Assembly: GCF_000332975.1 (NCBI RefSeq)
Contig: NZ_BANR01000024.1
Coordinates: forward strand, 1-64,000
Direction: 5' to 3'
Origin: Gordonia aichiensis NBRC 108223
GTDB taxonomy: Bacteria; Actinomycetota; Actinomycetes; Mycobacteriales; Mycobacteriaceae
Length of the DNA stretch: 64,000 nucleotides
Position numbers and translations under genes: made by a program. Shown here piece by piece: positions 17,751 to 26,157 of the stretch. The first letter of the stretch is position 1. Every line of letters starts with the position of its first letter. The notes beneath the pieces are model-generated. The model worked only from the letters and a program-made list of their open reading frames with translations, was not told the origin of the DNA and did not search any database.

Positions 17751-17855
17751 ATGGCGACCTGCACCTGCACCTGCGCTTCATGCGAGGAGGCCCGGAAGAA
17801 CAACCGGTCCACGCATTCCTGCTGGCAAATACCGAAGCACGGCAACGGCAAGTAA
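17751..17855 (+). CDS. 34-residue Cys-rich peptide
   Basis: The peptide begins MATCTCTCASCEEARK and has cysteines at 4, 6, 8, 11 and 24 and histidines at 22 and 30, with a basic tail. The ribosome site is very strong (AGAGGAGGTGA, ending 6 nt before the ATG), which argues that it is translated although the frame is open further upstream. Cys spaced every second residue suggests metal binding, like a minimal metallothionein, or a modified peptide. No homolog is recognised. It is divergent from the ATPase operon. Confidence 0.6.
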   Translation: MATCTCTCASCEEARKNNRSTHSCWQIPKHGNGK

Positions 17856-18140
17856 GTCACGTCCACAACAGACAAGCTGGGGCTCCCGTCAACAAGACGA
17901 GTGAGTCCCCCGCAGATGGCCGCGCACTGAAGCACGCCTGCACAACACAATACAGTCAGACGCCAGCGGGAGAAATGCCCGCAAGGTCGACATCCATCGG
18001 CATCCAGTCGCAGTCGAGTCCGGCGGTTCGCCTGCCGAATCCTCTTGAGCCAAACAGCAACTCCGCCGTGCCGTCGTGCTGCCGAACGGCTACTGCGGAC
18101 TGAGCCGTCCGGGATCAGCAACTGACTGAACAGCGCAGCA

Positions 18141-18173
18141 GATCGCGGCGCCGGGAGTTCCGGCGCCGCGATC
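18141..18173. terminator. 14-bp hairpin after zinc-finger gene
   Basis: GATCGCGGCGCCGG and its exact complement flank a 5-nt loop. It lies 8 nt beyond the stop of the minus-strand zinc-finger gene and can also stop plus-strand transcripts of the Cys-rich peptide. The 285 bp between that peptide and this hairpin hold no supported gene. Confidence 0.75.
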
Positions 18174-18181
18174 AAGCTTCC

Positions 18182-18373
18182 TCACCGGTGATCGTGAGGA
18201 CCCACACCGACGCGCCCACCGACACCGTTGCACGATGGACAGGTCTTGCGAACCTCGGTTCGCACCTGCTTTCCGCGATAGTCTTTCTCGTACTTCACCT
18301 CGGTGACCGTGCCATCCCCCCTGCACTTCGCGCAGCGGTGACAGTTGCCACACGACGGGTTGTATCCGGGCAT
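18182..18373 (-). CDS. DnaJ-type zinc-finger peptide
   Basis: 63 residues from ATG 18373, which follows GAAAGGATAT. It contains CGNCHRCAKCRGDG and, after a basic linker, CPSCNGVGG, two CxxCxGxG repeats like half of the DnaJ central zinc finger. No J domain. In an island with DnaK, GrpE and a J-like protein, this may be a detached client-binding or zinc module. It follows the decayed kinase/PP2C locus on the same strand. Confidence 0.75.
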   Translation of the reverse strand: MPGYNPSCGNCHRCAKCRGDGTVTEVKYEKDYRGKQVRTEVRKTCPSCNGVGGRVGVGPHDHR

Positions 18374-18465
18374 GCTACATATCCTTTCGGGCGCCGACGC
18401 CGATGGTCGGCGCCGGGACAGGAACTCGATTCCGTTCTGGGAAGACCCTCGATTCACCGACGGTG

Positions 18466-19274
18466 CTAGTAGGTCTGTGAGTCACCTCCTTCGGCACCCG
18501 CCGCGACAGCAGCACCAGGCCAGACGGCAACCAAGGTACTGTCGTCGTCAAACGTCTCACGGCTGAAGTCGGCGGCGTTGGCAAATTCCAGGAGTGATGG
18601 GACTCCGACGCCCAGAACGTCCTTGAAAAAGGTTGCCGACACTACCTTCGCCACTTCCCAGCGGATCCCCGATACCGTCGGTGCCGACCAGCAGCACCTC
18701 GCCTGGTTCGAGCACCACAGACCTGACCTGCAGCGTCTGCGGCACTCGCGGCAGACCCGATACCGCTGAGCTCGTGATCCCGCCTTCATCAGCCGACTTC
18801 CCTGCGATCACCGATTCGAATCCTCCGCGTGAGAGGACCCATGCACCTGAATCGCCGACATCGGTGATCCGGACATCGGCGCTGCCGTCGTCACGAGGAT
18901 CGACGATGGCCACTACGAGTGTCGTGGAGAAGTCGCGCGCGGCCGCAGTTCGATCGGGGTCTTCCAGGCCCAGAGTGGTCTTCGCCTGTTCGACGATCGT
19001 CCAGGCCGCACACCAGCGCGCATGGCCACGCCGCAATCTCGATGAGCTTCGATGCTTCCAAATGGCCCAGTCTCTCGAGAAAATCCGGCATTGCTGCCAA
19101 TGCGCTCCGGCTGAGCTTGCTGATAATCTCCGGCTTGTACTCCTTGTACACCATATTGGAGGTGAAGGAGGTCTTTACTTTCGATGCACGGTAAACGGTC
19201 CCCTGACCGCCGGCAGCGATCTTCGTTGACCCGTCGATCGGGCCGATCGACGAGCGCTCGAACGTGCGTGCCAA
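18466..19274 (-). pseudogene. Decayed Ser/Thr kinase-PP2C phosphatase remnant
   Basis: Three frames are needed. From 19274 (TTG) comes a protein-kinase start: glycine loop IAAGGQGTVYRAS, the Lys strand MVYKEYKP, then EIAAWPCALV. Near 19015 the frame changes and a PP2C phosphatase middle appears (DFSTTLVVAIVDP, DVGDSGAWVL, LLVGTDGIGDPLG). The catalytic body of the kinase and the start of PP2C are missing, as if a deletion fused two genes. A second shift lies at a five-T run (18626-18630), after which the PP2C end continues (FANAADFSRETFDDDSTLVAVW). Non-functional as read. Confidence 0.75.
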
Positions 19275-19714
19275 ACCGGAGCCGCTCTAGCTAGTGGCGA
19301 GAGGGTCAAATTCGTTGGCACGTCATGCTTTCAGTCATTCCTGCGCGTACCCAACGATTCCCCTCGATCAAGTCTGCGAGAAGTTCAGTGGCAAGATCGT
19401 GGAGGAGTCTGCCGCCCATCCATACGATTGTGTTGTGGCCGGGGATGGCCCCACGCCCCCGTCACCTTTCGTAGCTCAAGAAACTGCCGAACCCGACCGC
19501 CACCAACAGCCGCTGGACAGAAACCACAGGCCCCCATTCTGTGCCATCGATCCACCCTCACGAAACCGCAACAGCCCCGGTCTCTTGAACTCAGACGAGA
19601 AGAGGTGCGCAGTCCGCATTGTTGAGGCGTTTGGGGGATAGACGCCCTCCGGTGTCACATGGCAAGGTATTTCGTTCATGTACTGATGTCCAGCCACCTT
19701 GGAGAGTCTCCGCC
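19275..19714. other. Intergenic, no gene supported
   Basis: 440 bp between the kinase remnant and the AAA+ gene. Frames here are short and lack ribosome sites. GGAGAG just before GTG 19715 belongs to the AAA+ gene. GGGGAATCG (minus, near 19346) is a poor match to the shared box. Confidence 0.4.
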
Positions 19715-21574
19715 GTGACCCTCGCACACGCAGACCGGACCACGCCCACGTGGATCCGAGAGGTCGATATCGCCCTCGCCGCCAATCCTCAGGTAGTCCT
19801 CACCGGCAACCTTCGTGATTTCGTCCTGATACCGACCGAAAAATCCGGAGGCCCGCCGTACCGGAGTCTCGACATCACTTCGGCTCTGGTCCACGCGCTG
19901 TCTCAGGCAGGTCACCAGAATATCGTCTCGTTCAATCCCGCCGAAGGACTCGGAATTCTCTCCGAGCAGGGACAGGTCGCCTCAACACTCATCCGCGATG
20001 CCGAAAAGGCCGCGGGCAGCGAAGCATCCCTGACGCGACAGCTTCGAGTCCTTATCCGGCTGGTCGCCTCAGCAGAGAACTCTTGCTGCCTGGTTATCGA
20101 AGGTGCCTCCCGCCTCCGCGCCGAATCAGAAACGTTTGGGGGAGAACTGCACGAACTCCTCGTCACCGCCGAGCGTGCACTTCTCACCGCTGTCCGCCAT
20201 CGCGTTGCCGGTTCGCACCGCACACCGCTCTACAACACAGTCTTTTGGATGGTCGACCGCGAAGGCGACCTTCCGCACTGGATCGTCGGCAACGATCTGG
20301 TCCGAGTGATCTCAATCCCACTCCCGTCTCTCGGCGATCGACGCAATCTCATTCGACCCCTTATCAATTCGCTCCCGAATGCAGTGCCGATCCCCTTCGA
20401 CCACGAGCTCGACGAAGCGTCGACGAAGCTGATCGACCGCTACGCCGGTCTTACGGGTGGACTGACGTTGCGTTCGATCAACGAGATCAACCGACTGGCC
20501 ATCGACCGCGGGATCCCCGGAGCCCGTATTGAAGATGCAGTCCGCACCTACCGCGTCGGAATTCCGGACAACCCGTGGCACGACCCGGCATTGAAGGCCA
20601 AGATCCGCGAGGCCGCGGCGACTCTGAACCGCAGTGTCCTCGGTCAGCCTGCCGCAGTTCGCAAGACCGTCGACATCCTTATCCGATCGACCATGGGACT
20701 AACCGGCGCCCAAACCGCGAGCTCCGGAGGACGCCCGCAGGGCGTTCTCTTCTTCGCGGGTCCGACGGGTGTGGGCAAGACTGAACTGGCAAAGTCGGTG
20801 GCCGAGTTGGTTTTCGGACGTAAGGACGCCTTTCTCCGATTCGACATGAGCGAGTTCGCACACGAGGGCGCCGAAGCGCGCCTGATCGGCGCGCCACCCG
20901 GCTACATCGGGCACAACGCCGGGGGTGAACTGACCAACGCCGTTCGGCAACAGCCGTTCCGCCTGATCCTGTTCGACGAGGTTGAGAAGGCCCATCCGCA
21001 GATCTTCGACAAGTTTCTTCAGATCCTCGAGGACGGTCGGCTGACCGACGGGAACGGATCGACCGTGTACTTCTCCGAGGCACTCATCGTATTCACCTCG
21101 AACCTCGGGGTCTACACAGTCGGACCTGACGGACTGCGCACGCCACGAATCACCCGAGGTGCCGGATACCGAGAGGTCGAGACAACCATCCGCGCTGCGG
21201 TCGCAGAGCATTTCACCCGAGACTTGGGCCGGCCGGAGATTCTGAATCGCATAGGCGAGAACGTCGTCGTATTCGACTTTGTGTCTGAGGACGTCGGCAA
21301 CGAACTGGTCGACGTGTTCGTGACCAACATAGGCAACCGTGTCCGCGAGACCACCGGAGCGCGACTGGTGATCTCCGATGAAGCCATCCAAACTCTCAAG
21401 TCCGGAGCCACACAGAACCTCGACTTCGGTGGCCGCGGCGTGGCCAACGTCGTCGAAGCCATGCTCATCAATCCGCTCGCCCGCGCAATGTTCGATCTTC
21501 CGACGGTGCCACCCGAAGTGGTGGTGACACGAATCAAGAGGTCCGGCGAAGCCTGGAATGTATGGCTTCGATGA
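19715..21574 (+). CDS. ClpB-like AAA+ ATPase
   Basis: 619 residues. The C-terminal ~330 residues match the second AAA+ module of ClpA/ClpB: Walker A GPTGVGKTE (~349-357), pore loop GAPPGYIGH, Walker B LILFDEVEKAHP (~417-427), sensor TSNLG and arginine-finger region RPEILNRI. The N-terminal ~300 residues look like a second, degenerate ATPase domain (VVLTGNLRDFV, LVIEGASRLRAES) without a P-loop. There is no Clp N-domain, middle coiled coil or ClpP tripod. GTG 19715 is chosen for GGAGAG upstream. A 6-bp GC hairpin (21575-21591) follows the stop. It is probably an unfoldase partner of the DnaK operon. Confidence 0.85.
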   Translation: MTLAHADRTTPTWIREVDIALAANPQVVLTGNLRDFVLIPTEKSGGPPYRSLDITSALVHALSQAGHQNIVSFNPAEGLGILSEQGQVASTLIRDAEKAAGSEASLTRQLRVLIRLVASAENSCCLVIEGASRLRAESETFGGELHELLVTAERALLTAVRHRVAGSHRTPLYNTVFWMVDREGDLPHWIVGNDLVRVISIPLPSLGDRRNLIRPLINSLPNAVPIPFDHELDEASTKLIDRYAGLTGGLTLRSINEINRLAIDRGIPGARIEDAVRTYRVGIPDNPWHDPALKAKIREAAATLNRSVLGQPAAVRKTVDILIRSTMGLTGAQTASSGGRPQGVLFFAGPTGVGKTELAKSVAELVFGRKDAFLRFDMSEFAHEGAEARLIGAPPGYIGHNAGGELTNAVRQQPFRLILFDEVEKAHPQIFDKFLQILEDGRLTDGNGSTVYFSEALIVFTSNLGVYTVGPDGLRTPRITRGAGYREVETTIRAAVAEHFTRDLGRPEILNRIGENVVVFDFVSEDVGNELVDVFVTNIGNRVRETTGARLVISDEAIQTLKSGATQNLDFGGRGVANVVEAMLINPLARAMFDLPTVPPEVVVTRIKRSGEAWNVWLR

Positions 21575-22128
21575 GGGGCTTCGGCAGCCCCGATGCGTCC
21601 GCCGCGTCACGGGCATCTCCCAGCGCGTGCAGAAGGTATTGCCCATTGACGCGATCGTTCAGGTACCGCCCGGTGTCGGCTGGAAGCTTCGGTCCGCGGC
21701 TGTGGTGCCGTGTTCATGTGTGATCACTGAGGCGGTCCGGTGGCGCGGCCTCGCGCCCTACACCCGCGTACCATTGATGGCATGGGGCATGGTTACCCCA
21801 TGCCATCACTCGGCGGTCACCGAGTTCCTGTGGATCGCATAGTTGTCCGGCATCACGGATGAGCATTTCGCGGGCATCGGTCGCCTGGTTGAACCGCGAC
21901 AACGAATCACATCCGCAACGCGAACGCACGCAGCGAAGCAACCAACGCCCACCTACGCGTACTGAGCAAGCCGGCCCACGGACTCCACACCAGAAGCGCA
22001 AGCGGAACTCACCCTCGGTGGCTCCTGCGCCGAAATGCGTGTCCTCAATCCCCCGCGAGAACGTCAGGTCAGGGATTCGAACCAACTTGGTTACTTTAAC
22101 AAGCGAATGAACTCTTGCCGACTATCGC
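21575..22128. other. Intergenic between convergent operons
   Basis: 554 bp without a supported gene. Frames on both strands are arginine- or serine-rich and look non-coding. It contains the hairpin at 21776-21807. Confidence 0.5.
21776..21807. terminator. 12-bp perfect hairpin between convergent operons
   Basis: GATGGCATGGGG and its exact complement flank an 8-nt loop. It lies about 200 bp past the AAA+ stop and 320 bp past the zinc-ribbon stop. Possibly a bidirectional terminator, though distant. Confidence 0.5.
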
Positions 22129-22269
22129 TCAGTTTCCGGTACCACAATGCGGACAATTCACTGTGACGCGATTCCATGATCGCTTTCCCCAGAAGGCCCG
22201 GCCGCAGCTGCGGCACTTGTGGACCTCGGTGTATTCGCCACTTCGGGATGACGAACCTGTCTCTGCCAT
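22129..22269 (-). CDS. 46-residue zinc-ribbon protein
   Basis: Reading from ATG 22269, the peptide has HKCRSCGRAFWGKRSW, then VTVNCPHCGTGN at the C-terminus: two CxxC knuckles 18 residues apart, the classical zinc ribbon. The polar N-terminus is MAETGSSSRSGEY. GGGAAGGG precedes the ATG, and an in-frame TAG lies two codons upstream. It is the last gene of the J-DnaK-GrpE operon, 56 nt after the GrpE stop. It may be a nucleic-acid or protein adaptor. Confidence 0.75.
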   Translation of the reverse strand: MAETGSSSRSGEYTEVHKCRSCGRAFWGKRSWNRVTVNCPHCGTGN

Positions 22270-22325
22270 GCACTAACCCTTCCCATCGAAAATCGAGTAT
22301 TACTTCTCGTTGGTCATCACTCTGG

Positions 22326-23150
22326 TCAACTGTATGTTGGGCGATGCGATACCCACTCGGCGGCGACCTCGGCGGGGCGCACAACATAGCCGCCAATCTC
22401 GTAACCCTGCCGAATCCGTTCGACAATCCGCAGCTCGTCGTTTTGGTCACTTCGGCCAGCACTGCTTCGCACCACACGGTGCCGGGCTTTATCGACTTCA
22501 GTGCCCGGCGTGCACTCGATCGTTTCGACACCGAAATCTTCGAGGATGTCGAGAAGTTCGTCTACAAGGCTGGCAGTCAACGACCACGGGTCTGCCTGGC
22601 GCCTCGAGGCTTCCAACTCCACCCGATCGATCAACGCAGCCATCTGGCGCGCGATCGGGCGCAATAGTGTGTGCGATACACCGGTCTCCGCGGCCACCGC
22701 CCGGTCTCGCAGCACAATCAGCGACTGCTCGTAGTTACGCGCCACAGTACCGTTTTCCGAACTGATAGCGCTTTCAATTCTGTCGAAGCGCCCGTGCATT
22801 TGCGCCAATAGGGTGGCGGCCTCTGCTGAATAAGTCGCGCCACCCCGGTTCTCGGCTTCTTCGGCACCTTCTACATATTCTGCCGACGAAACCTCCTGAT
22901 AGTCCGCAGCACCTGCTCCGTAAGGGGTGGAAGCAGTGGGAACCTCACTGGTAGGTGCCGTTACTTCCGGATCCCACTGGGAGCCCGCGTCGATACCCTG
23001 GCCTGGACGATCCCCCGATGTCGATGGTTCATCCGCAGTCGCAGTTGGTGGTGCTGTGGTTTCCATCCGTTCCGAGTGGTCGTGGCGGGCACCCGAGCCG
23101 ACGGGGACGTCCGCATCGCTGTATGGGGAGCCTGGCATTGGGAAAGTCAT
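22326..23150 (-). CDS. GrpE-like nucleotide exchange factor
   Basis: 274 residues. The N-terminal ~110 residues are disordered and rich in Pro, Thr and Glu. A helical region (MHGRFDRIESAISS, YEQSLIVLRDRAVAAETG) precedes a GrpE-type head (LLDILEDFGVETIECTPGTEVD, RIRQGYEIGGYVVRPAEVAAEW), which in GrpE contacts the DnaK ATPase domain. ATG 23150 overlaps the DnaK stop by 4 nt. It is divergent from canonical GrpE, consistent with a dedicated partner of the short DnaK upstream. Confidence 0.8.
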   Translation of the reverse strand: MTFPMPGSPYSDADVPVGSGARHDHSERMETTAPPTATADEPSTSGDRPGQGIDAGSQWDPEVTAPTSEVPTASTPYGAGAADYQEVSSAEYVEGAEEAENRGGATYSAEAATLLAQMHGRFDRIESAISSENGTVARNYEQSLIVLRDRAVAAETGVSHTLLRPIARQMAALIDRVELEASRRQADPWSLTASLVDELLDILEDFGVETIECTPGTEVDKARHRVVRSSAGRSDQNDELRIVERIRQGYEIGGYVVRPAEVAAEWVSHRPTYS

Positions 23151-24655
23151 TGCACCACGATCTCTTTGCTCTGCTTGCGTAGTGAAACCACATCTTCGGC
23201 CTTCAGGTTCGCCGTTCGTTCCACCACCATATGTCCGATGAGTCGCCCATTGACAGCATCGTGAAGTTCAGCCTCGACCGTCTGATTTTCATTTACGACG
23301 AATACGACCCGCAGCGGAGCTTTGGCAGGCAAGTCGTAGTCAAGGTTGAGTAGCGATTTACCCAAGACCTTTACGTACTGTAACTCTGCGCCATTCTCGT
23401 CGCCTTCGGTGATCTGCAAATTGATCTGGTTCGTCGCGCCTACTGTCGAGAACGAGCTCGCTTCGATTCGATTCGGCACATGAGTGTTGGGTGCGACCAC
23501 CACGCTATTCAACATCTTCGATCCATCGTCAGCGAGCACCGCGACCCCGAGGCCCTGCGCAACCACGTCTGACACATTGGCTTTGACGATTGGTGGTTTC
23601 CCACTCTCAGCGGCGTTTCGCAGCTCAGCAACTATTGCCGCACCCAGCGCAACGGCCTCGTCAGGATGAACACTCTTGTCGGGGTCCAACCCGGTCCACT
23701 CCTTCACAGACCGCTCGATGATCTTCATGCGCGTTGATCCACCGACGAGTAGGAGCTTATCCACATCCGAGTAGGACACACCGGATTGGTCCATGACGTC
23801 TTCCAGAATGTACCGAGTCCTGGTGACTAAGTCCGCCACCGCGCGATCGAACTCGTCGCGAACTATTGTGATGGACTCGGTTCCGATCCTGATCTTGGCC
23901 TTGTCACTCGTCGAAAGGCGATGCTTGGCCGCCTCTGCCTGCTCACGGATCAGTGCGAGTTGCTTGTCATCCTCGGGATCGAGCGTTCCCCCGAGTTCTC
24001 GATATCGGGCTTCGACCAGTCTGATCAACTCGTTGTCGAAATCGAAGCCGCCGAGGTTTCGATCGCCTGCCGAAGCCAAGACAGTAAAGTTGTTGTTGGA
24101 GATGTTCATCAGTGTGACATCGAAGGTTCCGCCTCCCAGATCGTAGACAAGAACCTTTCCGTTGTAGCCCCCTTTGAGGCCGAAGCTCAGCGCAGCAGCC
24201 GTGGGCTCATTGATGACCTGCAGTACGTTCAATCCTGCGATCTCACCCGCCTGCCGAGTTGCCGTGCGTTCGGCGTCACCGAAGTAGGCCGGAACCGTGA
24301 TGACGACATCCTCGACCTTCTCTCCAAGAAAGTCGGACGCGTCGTCGACAAGGAATCGCAAAATGAAGGATGAGATTAATTCTGGCCCATACTCGTCATC
24401 GGTCCGCTCGGGGACGAATTTGTAGTCCGGGTTTCCCATGTGCCGCTTTACGTAACGGACAACATTGTTGGGGAGGGACGTCTCGGCGTTCTTGGCCTGT
24501 TTTCCAACGGCTACTTCTCCGTCGTCGAACAAGACTGCAGAGGGAGTCGTGTTATCTCCTTCGCGATTGTGGATTATTGTCGGCAATCCATCGGCACCTA
24601 AGACGGCGACCGCCGAGTTCGTTGTACCGAGATCAATTCCGACTACCTTTCCCAT
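23147..24655 (-). CDS. DnaK-like Hsp70 lacking the lid
   Basis: 502 residues. The nucleotide-binding domain is complete: phosphate-1 motif GIDLGTTNS (~res 6-14), NEPTAAALSFG, phosphate-2 YDLGGGTFDVT, adenosine motif LLVGGSTRM. A short beta-type substrate domain follows (SVVVAPNTHVPNR, FSTVGATNQINLQITEGD) and the protein ends near VSLRKQSKEIVVQ. Canonical DnaK has ~610-640 residues, so the helical lid and tail are absent. ATG 24655 forms a TGATG stop-start with the J-like gene, and the stop overlaps GrpE. Neither a HAIR (HspR) nor a CIRCE element is visible upstream of the operon. Confidence 0.9.
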   Translation of the reverse strand: MGKVVGIDLGTTNSAVAVLGADGLPTIIHNREGDNTTPSAVLFDDGEVAVGKQAKNAETSLPNNVVRYVKRHMGNPDYKFVPERTDDEYGPELISSFILRFLVDDASDFLGEKVEDVVITVPAYFGDAERTATRQAGEIAGLNVLQVINEPTAAALSFGLKGGYNGKVLVYDLGGGTFDVTLMNISNNNFTVLASAGDRNLGGFDFDNELIRLVEARYRELGGTLDPEDDKQLALIREQAEAAKHRLSTSDKAKIRIGTESITIVRDEFDRAVADLVTRTRYILEDVMDQSGVSYSDVDKLLLVGGSTRMKIIERSVKEWTGLDPDKSVHPDEAVALGAAIVAELRNAAESGKPPIVKANVSDVVAQGLGVAVLADDGSKMLNSVVVAPNTHVPNRIEASSFSTVGATNQINLQITEGDENGAELQYVKVLGKSLLNLDYDLPAKAPLRVVFVVNENQTVEAELHDAVNGRLIGHMVVERTANLKAEDVVSLRKQSKEIVVQ

Positions 24656-25788
24656 CAGTGACCAGCCATCATCAACGCGAGTGAATTCTTGCGCTGGGAA
24701 CCCTTCCACCTGGGAACTCTCGATTGCCAGATGACCAATCCAGCCGCTACGAGAGATCCAATGATGAGAACCGCTGCGAATCCGCCTGAGAAGCCAGAAA
24801 CGATCAGCCCCAGCACGAAGGCTCCTACAATGCCTCCGAGCCACACAAATGGAGAGTCGGACACCATGGTCGGCAGACACCAGACAACGTCTCGTTGCTT
24901 GTTCACGTATGCGAGAATTTCTGCGGCTGCCTTCTGCACGTCGGGATCACGCGACAGCTGCTGCGCCTCACCAGCCAGCGCCCCCATGGGGTGTATCTCG
25001 GCTTCCTGTGTAATCGCATAACCTCCGTTCCGCTGCAACTTTGGAATCGATTCCGCCTTCTCAAGCAACGCCATTGCCAAGTAGTACCGGACGGGTTCCG
25101 AACTCTGATGGTTGGCGAAAACTCTCCGGTACATGTCGATAGCCTGGTCAAGAAGTCCGTTCTGCTGCAACACGGATCCCTGTGCGAGCGGGTAGACGAA
25201 GCTGGACGGATCCAGTTGCGTGGCGACCTGATACTCCTTCAGCGCCTTCGCCCAGTCCTTGACCTGCTCATGCACATTGCCCAGGTTGAAGTGGTATTCA
25301 GCATTGTTGATCTCGATCTCGGTTGCCTGCCGCGCTTCATATAGCGCGTCCTGGACCCGACCTAGTCCCAAGTTGGCGCGCGAACGGAGGCTCCACGATT
25401 CCGCGTTACCACCGAGCACTGTTGTGGCTTCCTTGGCAGCATAGGCTGCGGAGTGATAATCGTTTGCTGCCAGAGCTGCACGTGCAGTTGCGACCCAGTC
25501 TGTTCCGCTCCCGGCGGCCGCCGGTTGCTGAACCGGCGCCGCCGCCGGCACCACGCCTTGCTGAAGATCGCGGTCATACGCCATGCGCCGCTGTGGTCCC
25601 GACAACAACGCCTCTCGGGCCTCTCGGAGGCGCTTCATCTTCGTCTCTGCTTCGTGCCGTACGTCAATGTTCGGAGACGACGCGCGTTTGGTCCACTGTC
25701 GCGTCGCCCGCTTCGACGCGTCCTCGATCTCGGCCTCACTGGCAGTGGGTGGCACTCCAAGCAGTTCGTAGTAGTCAACTTCAACCAT
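24655..25788 (-). CDS. J-like/TPR membrane protein
   Basis: 377 residues. The N-terminal ~75 residues read as a J domain (DYYELLGVPPTASEAEIEDA, EAREALLSGPQRRMAYD), but the HPD tripeptide that stimulates DnaK is missing; the loop reads QWTKRASSPN. A Pro/Ala linker is followed by TPR-like helices (~res 95-280: AEYHFNLGNVHEQVKDWAKA) and two membrane segments near the C-terminus (FVWLGGIVGAFVLGLIV, AAVLIIGSLVAAGLVIW). The start was chosen at ATG 25788, preceded by GGAG. First gene of the operon. It may tether the short DnaK to the membrane rather than activate it. Confidence 0.82.
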   Translation of the reverse strand: MVEVDYYELLGVPPTASEAEIEDASKRATRQWTKRASSPNIDVRHEAETKMKRLREAREALLSGPQRRMAYDRDLQQGVVPAAAPVQQPAAAGSGTDWVATARAALAANDYHSAAYAAKEATTVLGGNAESWSLRSRANLGLGRVQDALYEARQATEIEINNAEYHFNLGNVHEQVKDWAKALKEYQVATQLDPSSFVYPLAQGSVLQQNGLLDQAIDMYRRVFANHQSSEPVRYYLAMALLEKAESIPKLQRNGGYAITQEAEIHPMGALAGEAQQLSRDPDVQKAAAEILAYVNKQRDVVWCLPTMVSDSPFVWLGGIVGAFVLGLIVSGFSGGFAAVLIIGSLVAAGLVIWQSRVPRWKGSQRKNSLALMMAGH

Positions 25789-25932
25789 CGGGTGTTTCGC
25801 TCCAGTTCGATCGTCGGCAAGTTTTTGCGGCCATAGGTCTCTGCCACCGCGTCTACGCTGGCGCGGCAGCCCTGGCTTCCCCAAGCTAAGAATTCAGAAG
25901 CTATCATCGCGCCCTGCTCTGACCTGTCATCC

Positions 25933-25949
25933 GTTTGGATCAATCCAGA
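25933..25949. promoter_or_regulatory. Operator-like repeat, copy 1
   Basis: GTTTGGATCAATCCAGA contains TGGAT-CA-ATCCA dyad symmetry. It lies in the 369-bp region between the chaperone operon and the divergent zinc-ribbon gene, which otherwise holds no gene. Copy 2 lies 90 bp away. Confidence 0.5.
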
Positions 25950-26022
25950 GGTGTGCTGGAACGATTGAAGAGAATTAGTCCATACGGAGTAAACGTCCGT
26001 CAGCACTGTCGACGATTAGTCT

Positions 26023-26039
26023 GTTTGGACGAATCCACA
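26023..26039. promoter_or_regulatory. Operator-like repeat, copy 2
   Basis: GTTTGGACGAATCCACA differs from copy 1 at three positions (two in the centre) and keeps the TGGA/TCCA arms. Its GACGAATCCA core recurs at 14207-14216. Confidence 0.5.
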
Positions 26040-26157
26040 TGTCATCCGATCGAGCGATCAGCGGTCGACCCATGCAGACCATAGGATTCTGAACTGGTGC
26101 CCGTGCGAGTCACCACCTTTGAACCCTGCAACCGAACCGTCGAGGGCAACTCAACTC

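Noticed and set aside
17975..18103. 42-codon plus-strand frame ending PSCCRTATAD
   Set aside because: It looks like a possible peptide precursor, but the GGGAG is only 2-3 nt from the ATG and no modifying enzyme is nearby.
17579..18175. 198-codon open frame on the minus strand
   Set aside because: It is Cys- and Arg-rich, has no ribosome site, and opposes the better-supported Cys-rich peptide and terminator; likely a GC-driven open frame.
22073..22083. tRNA T-arm-like GGTTCGAATCC on the minus strand
   Set aside because: Only two of five T-stem pairs form, and no acceptor, D-arm or anticodon arm is found around it. It could be an attachment-site remnant, but nothing else supports that.
21714..22085. 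123-codon minus-strand frame
   Set aside because: No ribosome site or conserved pattern; it spans the intergenic hairpin.
22091..22531. 146-codon minus-strand frame overlapping the GrpE end
   Set aside because: The zinc-ribbon frame in the same DNA has a ribosome site and CxxC pairs; this frame has neither.
22176..22667. 163-codon plus-strand frame opposite the GrpE-like gene
   Set aside because: Antisense to the GrpE-like and zinc-ribbon genes, with random-looking composition.
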